A stretch of 64,000 nt of DNA from NCBI GenBank assembly GCA_010672585.1, contig JAAHGF010000013.1, positions 1-64,000 of the forward strand, written 5' to 3'. Positions 57,816 to 64,000 of this stretch are shown piece by piece; within the stretch, counting starts at the first letter, position 1; the number at the start of each line of letters is the position of its first letter. The DNA comes from Okeania sp. SIO1I7. Lineage in GTDB: Bacteria; Cyanobacteriota; Cyanobacteriia; Cyanobacteriales; Microcoleaceae. The position numbers and the translations under genes are program-made. Under the pieces are notes generated by a model. That model was not told where the DNA came from. It searched no databases and saw only the letters and a program-made list of their open reading frames with translations.

Positions 57816-58478
57816 TTAACTATTCTGGGCTAGCTTGGCCTCCTGAGCAACCTGCTCAAACCGATCGTTGGCCAACTCTGCGATAACTTGCTGCGCTTGT
57901 GGCCCTCCTAGTTTATGCAAAGCTTGTACCAGTCTATAGCGTATTTGCCAATCACTATGGGTGGCAAAAGGTGTTAAGAAAGGAACAGCTTCTGGATTTC
58001 CTAGTTCCCCTAAAGCACTAATAGCTATAGTCTGTATCAGTTCATTCTCTGACTGGAGAGCATCTTCTAGTAAAGATAATGCTCTTGGTTCCCCCATTCC
58101 TCCTACTACTGCAACTATGCTCATTTTAACTAGCCATTCTGGAGTATTCTGGTAAACCTGTTGTAGGTCGTCAAAAGTTTCGGTAAGTTTTAATGCTCCT
58201 AAAGCATCTGCTGCCGCTGCTTGGACATCTGGCTCCGGATCGTTGAGCAAACAGTCTCGCAATATTTCTTGGGATATTGTTAAATTTTGTGTACCTAAGC
58301 TTGACATTTGGCTCACTGCAGCATACCTAACACGAGTATCTTGGTCTTTGATGGAAGTTTGAATTAATTCAAAAGCAGTAGCTACATCTATTTGACGTAA
58401 TTGATTAACTCCACGCAAGCGATCGCCTAGATCCTCTGATATTAGTAGTTGCTGAATTGAATCTGGGGTAACACTCAT
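57816..58478 (-). CDS. HEAT-repeat protein, NblB-like
   Basis: 220 aa made of about six HEAT/PBS-lyase-type repeats, such as DTRVRYAAVSQMSSLGTQNL, EPDVQAAAADALGALK and ELIQTIAISALGELGNPEAV. Length and repeat pattern fit NblB, which is needed for phycobilisome breakdown under nutrient stress; related proteins are CpcE-type lyase subunits, but those are usually longer and paired with CpcF. No phycobilisome genes are adjacent. The NblB assignment is by length and pattern only. A CBS-domain gene lies upstream on the same strand. Confidence 0.7.
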   Translation of the reverse strand: MSVTPDSIQQLLISEDLGDRLRGVNQLRQIDVATAFELIQTSIKDQDTRVRYAAVSQMSSLGTQNLTISQEILRDCLLNDPEPDVQAAAADALGALKLTETFDDLQQVYQNTPEWLVKMSIVAVVGGMGEPRALSLLEDALQSENELIQTIAISALGELGNPEAVPFLTPFATHSDWQIRYRLVQALHKLGGPQAQQVIAELANDRFEQVAQEAKLAQNS

Positions 58479-58578
58479 TGCTATAAATTTTATTTTTTTA
58501 TTTTCCTGGATTATCTGAACTATAAACTAGGGTAGATTTTCGATCCCCTGCCATAAGTTATTTTTAATTAAATCAAAC

Positions 58579-59037
58579 TTAATCAGTTGCCATCGCTCTA
58601 ATAATATCCCCACGAGTTATTATACCAATCACTTCGTCATTTTCATCTAGCACTGGTAACCGATGAATATCACGATCGTGCATGAGTTTAGCTGCTGCCG
58701 AAAGTGATTTTTCTGGTGTAGTAGTTAGGGGGTCTTTAGTCATTACTTCTCCCACAGTTTCTCCTAAAGCTTTATGAATTTGTTTTTCATAACGAGAAGG
58801 ATTTTCTAGAAAAATTACACTATCTAGCAACATAATATAAGGTGGAGGAGTGACTCCGCTTTCTTGCCACATCAAATCTGTTTCTGATATAATTCCGACT
58901 AATTTTCCCTCTTCATTCACTACAGGAAGACCACTAATGCGTTGTTCTGCCAAGATTTTAATTGCCTCTTTTAAAGGCATTTCTGGTTTAACAGAAATTG
59001 GATTATTACTCATCACATCTGCTACAGTTTTAGTCAT
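58579..59037 (-). CDS. CBS-domain pair protein
   Basis: 152 aa consisting of two CBS domains (VADVMSNNPISVKPEMPLKE and VGEVMTKDPLTTTPEKSLSA starts; VVNEEGKLVGIISETDLMW and VLDENDEVIGIITRGDIIRA ends). A CBS pair usually binds adenosine nucleotides and regulates partners; alone it is a likely small regulatory protein, as known for plant CBSX-type and cyanobacterial homologues. The gap to the HEAT gene is 100 bases on the same strand, so co-transcription is possible. Confidence 0.9.
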   Translation of the reverse strand: MTKTVADVMSNNPISVKPEMPLKEAIKILAEQRISGLPVVNEEGKLVGIISETDLMWQESGVTPPPYIMLLDSVIFLENPSRYEKQIHKALGETVGEVMTKDPLTTTPEKSLSAAAKLMHDRDIHRLPVLDENDEVIGIITRGDIIRAMATD

Positions 59038-59216
59038 ATTTACCTCAGATTTTGTTCTAGTTGGAGTAACTATGAAAGCGTAAAAAAGTAAAAATTTTCC
59101 TTTTTAGTTTTGGCTTCAATAGTAATCATAAAAGAATATACAACATATCATAATTGCACCTTTCTCAAATCAAAGCCTAAAATATAGCATAAAGCTATAT
59201 TAAGAATTTTTGACTA

Positions 59217-59546
59217 ATGTCAACATCTGAAGGCCAAAAATTAGAAGTTTCTGCTCGCGATCGCTGTGTATTTGTCTGCCAAAATACGTCTTGTCTGCGC
59301 CACAATTCTCAAGAAGTCCTCGAAACCTTTATAGCTGAGACAGAAAATGTAGTTGATGTTAATATTAAGGCCAGCGGTTGTCTAGGTCAATGTAGTACTG
59401 GCCCCACAGTAAGAGTTACCCCTGATGAAATTTGGTATTACCGAGTCCAACCTAATAATGTCCCAAAAATAGTTACAGAACATTTTCAGGGCAATAAACC
59501 TGTAGATGATATGCTTAATCCTAGGATTCATCCTCGTTTCTACTGA
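59217..59546 (+). CDS. (2Fe-2S) ferredoxin of the thioredoxin-like fold
   Basis: 109 aa. The four cluster ligands are probably Cys21 and Cys26 (CQNTSC) and Cys55 and Cys59 (GCLGQC), the pattern of thioredoxin-like ferredoxins. VRVTPDEIWYYRVQPNNVPKIVTEHF closes the fold. It could pass electrons or sense redox state; a partner cannot be named. ATG at 59217; it is divergent from the CBS gene. Confidence 0.88.
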   Translation: MSTSEGQKLEVSARDRCVFVCQNTSCLRHNSQEVLETFIAETENVVDVNIKASGCLGQCSTGPTVRVTPDEIWYYRVQPNNVPKIVTEHFQGNKPVDDMLNPRIHPRFY

Positions 59547-59548
59547 TT

Positions 59549-59582
59549 GACATCCCCCTATTGCTCAAGTACAGAGGATTCC
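59549..59582 (-). mobile_element. Orphan IS200/IS605-type right-end scar
   Basis: Plus strand ttgacatccccctattgctc then gaggattcct, two bases after the ferredoxin-like gene's stop. It has the same outline as 561-608 and 14221-14262 but a shorter hairpin. No tnpB is attached. Confidence 0.45.
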
Positions 59583-59710
59583 TATCTATGATTATGGTAG
59601 GAGTTGACGGCAGTTAACCCCTACAAACCTTAAGCCTTAAAAATAGTGTATAAATTCGTCTTTAGCGTAAATAAGCTTACGCTGACGTTAACTTTCAGCG
59701 TAGGAGTGCA

Positions 59711-60598
59711 TCACAACAGCCATTCTTTAATTAATTTGTTAACTTGTTCTGGCACTTCATCATGAGGGCAATGACCTGCCTCCAAAAAGTATTCTGTTAA
59801 CTGAGGATAATACTTACGAAACTGGGCACTTCTACTTTGAGTATTTATCCAAGGATCTGCTTTTCCCCATAGCATGAGCAAGGGACAGTTTAACTTGCCT
59901 AACAACACATCAACTTTTTCGCCAGATGGAGTTTTGAATATAGAAGCAAAGACTTTAGCGGCACCAGGATCGCAAGAAGGCCGATATATATCTTCTATTA
60001 GTTGGTCTGTAACAGCACTTTGGTCTAAATAAACTTTCTGTAGTGTTTTTCTGATAGTGCTACGTCGTCGCGTCCATTGAAATAATAAAAAACTAGGCCA
60101 ATCTTGTAAGAGTAACCACTTTATACTTTGAGAAATAACTTTTCTCCACAACGGAGGTTTGGCAGTAGGCTGAGATTCACTAAAAGGTCCAGCACTGTTC
60201 AGTAATATTAAACCTGCTGTAGAATTTGGATATTGAGCTGCCACACACAATGCTGCATAACCTCCCAGAGAATTTCCTGCTAAGACCACAGGTCTACCAA
60301 TTACTTCAGTAATAAAGTCATTTAGTTGTTCTCTCCATAGCTGACCACTATATTGCCAGTTTGCTTTTGTCGAACGTCCAAATCCTAGCAAATCGATCGC
60401 CCAAACCTGAAAAAACTGGCTCAGATATCCAATATTTTTGCGCCAATGGTCTGTTGACGCTCCAAAACCATGTATTAATAATATGGGTGGAGTTGCGGGA
60501 TCGGACTTACCTGCACATACATAGTAGATGGACTGATCCCGCCATTGCCAATAACTGCCAGGAAGTGAAGCTGTGATAGAGGCTGATGTAGTTAACAT
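59711..60598 (-). CDS. Alpha/beta-fold hydrolase
   Basis: 295 aa. Oxyanion-region LLIHGFGASTDHWRKN (40-55), nucleophile elbow AGNSLGGY with Ser110, and closing His in LEAGHCPHDEVPEQVN. The pattern IDLLGFGRSTK is typical of the cyanobacterial/plant group that includes pheophytinase- and chlorophyll-related hydrolases, but the substrate is open. It has no signal peptide. A HIP1-like site lies in the coding region. It is isolated from neighbours. Confidence 0.88.
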   Translation of the reverse strand: MLTTSASITASLPGSYWQWRDQSIYYVCAGKSDPATPPILLIHGFGASTDHWRKNIGYLSQFFQVWAIDLLGFGRSTKANWQYSGQLWREQLNDFITEVIGRPVVLAGNSLGGYAALCVAAQYPNSTAGLILLNSAGPFSESQPTAKPPLWRKVISQSIKWLLLQDWPSFLLFQWTRRRSTIRKTLQKVYLDQSAVTDQLIEDIYRPSCDPGAAKVFASIFKTPSGEKVDVLLGKLNCPLLMLWGKADPWINTQSRSAQFRKYYPQLTEYFLEAGHCPHDEVPEQVNKLIKEWLL

Positions 60599-60917
60599 AT
60601 ATAAAGTTTTGTTAAATTACATTAAGTATTGTATCAAAATTAAGGCGGGATCAAATTATTTCTAAAATATTTCTCGTCAGCGATAAAAATGTTTTAAAAA
60701 AAATCTAGGCCAAAAAAAAAGAAACCTAGTAGATATTAGATATTTTAAGTAGAAAATATATAAAGAATTTGCACTAATTTTGCTTAGGTACTTTATTTTT
60801 CTTAAGAGTTTTGATACTATAAAAATATGAAAGCAGGGATGCTTAATCAAGAAAAGATTTTTAACTGTACGAGGAGATTGACAAAGGTTTACTAAGAAAA
60901 GCTAGGGAGTTTTTTCA
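60599..60917. other. Divergent promoter region, A+T-rich
   Basis: 319 bases between divergent genes, with runs of A and T and no repeat. Promoters of the hydrolase and the anti-sigma gene should lie here; none was fixed by eye. Confidence 0.45.
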
Positions 60918-61394
60918 GTGATTGCTATCTCATCACGTCCACGTCTAATAAGTCAAAACTGGGTGACAATTAGTTTTGCTTCTACCCTCTATTTGTATCC
61001 GATTCTCGATCTTTTACTGGCAGATGTTCCTAAACATTGGCATCCAGAACTACGACTAGGATTACAAGAAGCGTTGGTAAATTCTGCAAAGCATGGCAAT
61101 AATTTAGACCCCAGTAAGAAAGTTTTCGTTCGTTTTTCAATTGTACAAGACCAGTATTGGTGGGTGATTTCAGATCAAGGTCCGGGTTTTAAACCACCTT
61201 GTAAATCTAACCAAAATTATAGGCAAAATGCTACCTATCCTCCAGAAAATTATTGTGATGATGAAAAAGAATGTGGTCGAGGGATATATATTATCTACCA
61301 AGTTTTTGATTATGTTGAGTGGAATTCCAAGGGTACAGAGTTAATGCTATGCAAAAGAGTAAGAAATAACTCCAGATTACCCCTGGTTATATGA
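60918..61394 (+). CDS. Anti-sigma regulatory factor (GHKL ATPase, RsbW-like)
   Basis: 158 aa, GTG start preceded by a gctagggag site. The ATP-binding boxes are LGLQEALVNSAKHGNNLDPS (N box), VISDQGPGFKPP (G1) and ECGRGIYIIYQVFDYVEW (G2). Such stand-alone kinases bind sigma factors or anti-sigma antagonists in partner-switching circuits. A STAS partner is not nearby. The Cys/Asn-rich stretch between G1 and G2 (about 98-115) is a lid of family-variable length. Confidence 0.88.
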   Translation: MIAISSRPRLISQNWVTISFASTLYLYPILDLLLADVPKHWHPELRLGLQEALVNSAKHGNNLDPSKKVFVRFSIVQDQYWWVISDQGPGFKPPCKSNQNYRQNATYPPENYCDDEKECGRGIYIIYQVFDYVEWNSKGTELMLCKRVRNNSRLPLVI

Positions 61395-61418
61395 AGAATT
61401 TAAGTTAACTTCAACTAA

Positions 61419-61733
61419 TTAATCCTTCTTGACTCCATGAGTTGGACATGGGGGAGCTGAAATAGATCGATCTAACCAGCTAATAGCTTGTTTGAGACGT
61501 TCGATCGCTTCAGTGGGTTGCGCCTTAATCAGAAAAACTAGGGCAGCTACAGTTAGCTCTAATGCACGGGCTTGGCGATTAGACTTAAGTCGATGCCAGT
61601 CTCTTTCTGAGATAGCAAGTCTTTGGGCTAAAGCTTGAGCTAATTCTAGTGTACTATACTCCTGTAAATCTCTTTCGTTAGGAGTACTGATTTTGTTAGT
61701 TGTGGTTGCAGAGGCTGAGTTAGAGTTAAGCAT
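61419..61733 (-). CDS. Small conserved cyanobacterial protein (DUF6439-like)
   Basis: 104 aa. The core ELAQALAQRLAISERDWHRLKSN then ARALELTVAALVFLIKAQPT is a helical domain that I associate with a cyanobacterial family of unknown function (DUF6439, from memory). The N terminus is Ser/Thr-rich and variable. It overlaps nothing and is divergent from the next gene by 55 bases. Convergent with the anti-sigma gene, with 24 bases between. Confidence 0.72.
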   Translation of the reverse strand: MLNSNSASATTTNKISTPNERDLQEYSTLELAQALAQRLAISERDWHRLKSNRQARALELTVAALVFLIKAQPTEAIERLKQAISWLDRSISAPPCPTHGVKKD

Positions 61734-61788
61734 ATTTTCCTAGATTAATGTTTTCAGGTAGAACTTACTATACTTATAGTATGCCAGC

Positions 61789-62202
61789 ATGAATCCTCCT
61801 CCAGAACATTCTGAGAAAAAAATAAATGATGGGTGTTCAAATTCTGCACCAGTTGATGGGGAGTCAGAAGTTTCAGAGACTGATTTTGCACAAGCACTAG
61901 CAGAGGTAGAGCGTTCCTTTGCTGCTCTGAAAGAACGTTATTCGCAAGTTCAGTATTATCAGAGGCGAAAAGCAGAATTAAAGCATCGCTTAGAAGAAGT
62001 ACGACCGGAAGTACGTCGCCAAAAAACTAATAAGTTACGAGAAGAGTTACAACAGATACAGACAGAATTAGAAACAATAGAATTAAACCTAGAGAGTAGT
62101 TTATTTAGTTGGAATAGCATAAAAGAACCATTTTGGCAAGCTGTGAGATTTGGCGGCTTAGGAATTGCGATCGGTTGGCTATTAAAATCTTGTGCTGGAT
62201 GA
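61789..62202 (+). CDS. Coiled-coil protein with C-terminal membrane-like segment
   Basis: 137 aa. A variable acidic N terminus (1-25) leads into a long coiled coil (about 35-105, with RRKAELKHRLEEVRPEVRRQ), and the end EPFWQAVRFGGLGIAIGWLL is a hydrophobic tail with a Gly-rich helix. The conserved tail suggests a tail-anchored or amphipathic membrane protein. This pattern recurs in cyanobacterial hypothetical proteins; function unknown. It shares a divergent promoter region of 55 bases with the minus-strand gene before it. Confidence 0.75.
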   Translation: MNPPPEHSEKKINDGCSNSAPVDGESEVSETDFAQALAEVERSFAALKERYSQVQYYQRRKAELKHRLEEVRPEVRRQKTNKLREELQQIQTELETIELNLESSLFSWNSIKEPFWQAVRFGGLGIAIGWLLKSCAG

Positions 62203-62652
62203 AGTTAGGTTTTGGTTCTGAAAAACCTGGTATTGCATATTAATCTGCTTTGATGATACAGTTGCTGTACTTGAAGTGAAGAAAACTAATGACAACCGCA
62301 GCGAACTACTATGAAGTTCCCTTAAAAAGGCTAAATTCAGAAAATACGCAAGGAGTTAGGAGTCATCTTCAAATTCTGTGAAGATGTGAAAATAGATTTG
62401 TGCAAATGGCCTACTCAAGGAAAACAACCTCTGATTGCCAACAGCGGTGATGGAAAGGTTATTGAAGAGGAATTAAAAGTCTATTGGCGGGGTGATTAAC
62501 TGTTAAACTTAAACCGTAGAAAATAGTTGTAAAATGCATAACAATGTTGTAATATCAAAAAAGTAAGAGAGAGCGTGGATTTAGGCAATGAATGATTTTG
62601 GCCATTATAGTAGTCATGCGTGGCCACAACAAAATTTAAGAGTTAGTAGGTA
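62203..62652. other. Gap with gene scraps and the left flank of a tnpB element
   Basis: Two open scraps occur: DDTVAVLEVKKTNDNRSELL ending at TGA (about 62252-62311), and FKFCEDVKIDLCKWPTQGKQ ending YWRGD-stop (TAA 62497-62499). They may be parts of one decayed gene. Near 62595-62625 the arms TGGCCA/TGGCCA bound a hairpin that could be the left end of the next tnpB element. Confidence 0.45.
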
Positions 62653-63843
62653 ATGAGAGTCGTTGACAGACATATAATTAGACGAACACATAAGTATTGG
62701 CGGGTGTGTGATGAGTTAGCTTTTAAGTCAAAAAACCTGTACAACTTGGCTAACTATTATTGTCGTCAGCAATTTTTCACGACAGGTAGTAGTCTTGATT
62801 TAACCAAGCTCTACCACTTGACAAAAAATAGTGATGCTTATAGAGCCTTGCCAACTAAAGTTTCAAAACAAATCATTAAATGTTTAACCACATCATGGCG
62901 TGGATATTTTCAAGCTATAAAAGAATGGTCAAAACATCCACAAAGGTTTCTAGGTAAACCAAAAATACCAAAGTATAAGGACAAAACCAAAGGTCGAAAT
63001 GTAGTTATATATTCAAAGGAATCAGTCTATAAAGCCCCTTTGAAAGAGGGTATTTGTCACTTATCTATGAGTGAGATCAAAATACCTGTAGTGGTTGAGT
63101 CTGTAGTTGAAGTGAGGATAGTACCTGCAACTGGCTGCTATGTAATTGAAGTTGTGTATGAAAAAACTGAACAACAACGGATAGAGTCTACATATATAGC
63201 AGGAATAGATTTAGGGATTGATAGATTAGTTGCTCTAGCTACAAACAAGCCTGGTGTGAAACCTCTGCTTGTTAATGGGAAGCCACTAAAAAGCGTCAAT
63301 CAGCTTTACAACAAGCGAAAAGCTAAATATCAAAGTGTTCTCAAGGGCCAGAAAAAAACTAGCCGTAAGATTGAAGCGTTAACCTATCACCGAAATCGTT
63401 TTGTTTCCAATTATCTGCATAACACCAGTAAATTAGTGGTTGAGTATTTAACCACAAATAATATTGCTACTGTAGTCATAGGCAAAAATGATAATTGGAA
63501 ACAAGGTGCAAACATGGGCAAAAAAAATAACCAAAATTTTACTCAAATACCACATTTTAAGCTAGTCAAACAGATAACTTATAAGTGTGTGTTAGCAGGA
63601 ATTAAAGTGATTGAGACTGAAGAAAGTTACACCAGTAAAACTTCTGCACTTGACCTAGAATTGCCCTGTAAGCATGAATTGTATGTGGGAAAACGAGTCA
63701 AACGTGGTTTGTTTAGAAGTGCCACAGGTAAAGCGATCAATGCTGATGTCAATGGCAGTATTCAGATAATCAGAAAGAAATTCCCAGAGGCATTTAGTGC
63801 CGAGGGAATAGTGAGCTGCGCCGAGAGCGCCAGTGTTGGTTAA
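62653..63843 (+). CDS. TnpB-family protein (IS200/IS605 OrfB), variant RuvC-II
   Basis: 396 aa. It belongs to the RNA-guided TnpB nucleases but to a different branch from the gene at 14179. RuvC-I is YIAGIDLGIDRLVALATN with Asp186; the RuvC-III end is INADVNGSIQII with Asp365. At the usual RuvC-II Glu position the sequence is TVVIGKNDNW, with Lys278 and no Glu; EESYTSK (323-329) offers a nearby Glu. There is no four-Cys zinc finger. This pattern is shared by a large OrfB group, so activity may persist through a rearranged active site. The frame is intact from ATG to stop. No tnpA is present. Confidence 0.82.
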   Translation: MRVVDRHIIRRTHKYWRVCDELAFKSKNLYNLANYYCRQQFFTTGSSLDLTKLYHLTKNSDAYRALPTKVSKQIIKCLTTSWRGYFQAIKEWSKHPQRFLGKPKIPKYKDKTKGRNVVIYSKESVYKAPLKEGICHLSMSEIKIPVVVESVVEVRIVPATGCYVIEVVYEKTEQQRIESTYIAGIDLGIDRLVALATNKPGVKPLLVNGKPLKSVNQLYNKRKAKYQSVLKGQKKTSRKIEALTYHRNRFVSNYLHNTSKLVVEYLTTNNIATVVIGKNDNWKQGANMGKKNNQNFTQIPHFKLVKQITYKCVLAGIKVIETEESYTSKTSALDLELPCKHELYVGKRVKRGLFRSATGKAINADVNGSIQIIRKKFPEAFSAEGIVSCAESASVG

Positions 63844-63865
63844 TCCAATATCAAGATATTAAGCT

Positions 63866-64000
63866 GTCACGATTTTCTACAGTTTAGTTCGTACGGTAAC
63901 GCGTAAGGTTTTATCTGAACCAAAAAGTAACTCCAAGTATGTTTTGGTAGATTGGTTGAGTGCTCATCTGGATGCAGGAGAAGCTTTGATATCTAAAAAT
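63866..64000 (+). other. Open frame running off the right edge
   Basis: A frame open from 63866 to the window end contains TVTRKVLSEPKSNSKYVLVD and WLSAHLDAGEALISKN. It has no ATG here, so it may be a gene interior joined to the tnpB element, or chance. No family is recognised. Confidence 0.3.

Noticed and set aside
57816-58478. Phycobilin lyase subunit CpcE
   Set aside because: The protein is shorter than usual CpcE and no cpcF or cpc operon is adjacent; an NblB-like protein fits better.

Overview
The window looks like the chromosome of a filamentous, non-model cyanobacterium of the Trichodesmium/Okeania/Oscillatoriales kind (inference). The reasons are HIP1-type sites (gcgatcgc) scattered through the genes, low G+C, gene families typical of cyanobacteria (cyAbrB regulator, fbp-tal-zwf-opcA pentose-phosphate cluster, DUF3536-type GH57 enzyme, NblB-like HEAT protein, RRM-type RNA-binding protein, CruA/CruP-like flavoprotein, heptameric STRR repeats) and a very large non-coding fraction filled with small repeats. 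No rRNA, tRNA or CRISPR array was recognised.

Layout. 1-7.2 kb: partial gene end, a small membrane protein, a GH57 glycosidase, then a repeat-rich gap with TnpB/omega-RNA scars. 7.2-13.6 kb: a P-type ATPase, a Ca2+/H+ antiporter (cax), hisF and a small membrane protein. 14.2-18.1 kb: an IS200/IS605-type tnpB killed by one amber codon, then a decayed metabolic cluster (E1-dehydrogenase fragment, intact Rossmann dehydrogenase, frameshifted sulfotransferase). 18.2-32.7 kb: membrane protein, CruA/CruP-like flavoprotein, TPR protein, orphan IS630 HTH protein, DUF1400-type hydrolase, methyltransferase, GH13 alpha-amylase and an ArsB-family permease. 32.7-37.7 kb: a repeat graveyard enclosing a phosphodiester-glycosidase (DUF2233) gene split by a MITE. 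37.7-46.2 kb: MBL hydrolase, ribF, rbp, MoxR ATPase, cyAbrB, Rrf2 regulator, cbiB, pyrR. 46.7-52.9 kb: opcA, zwf, tal and fbp on the minus strand, one functional set for the oxidative pentose phosphate pathway and sugar-phosphate cycling, with genes separated by repeats. 53.3-64 kb: an RHH protein plus membrane protein pair, slipin, SGNH-like protein, NblB-like protein, CBS protein, ferredoxin-like protein, alpha/beta hydrolase, anti-sigma ATPase, two conserved small proteins and a second, different tnpB.

The most unusual content is the repeat layer. At least five MITE-like families can be defined by inverted ends and target duplications read directly from the sequence. One family has 11-bp duplications in all three copies, and one of its copies carries nine perfect tandem copies of a 26-bp segment that is single in the other two. 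Another MITE (8-bp duplication) splits the DUF2233 gene; removing it restores the frame exactly. A third (3-bp duplication) supplies the last codons and stop of cbiB. Heptamer arrays sit within a few bases of stop or start codons of many genes. No clearly new multi-gene system is proven. The best candidates for new biology are these MITE families, the decayed E1/dehydrogenase/sulfotransferase cluster, and the RHH-membrane protein pair.
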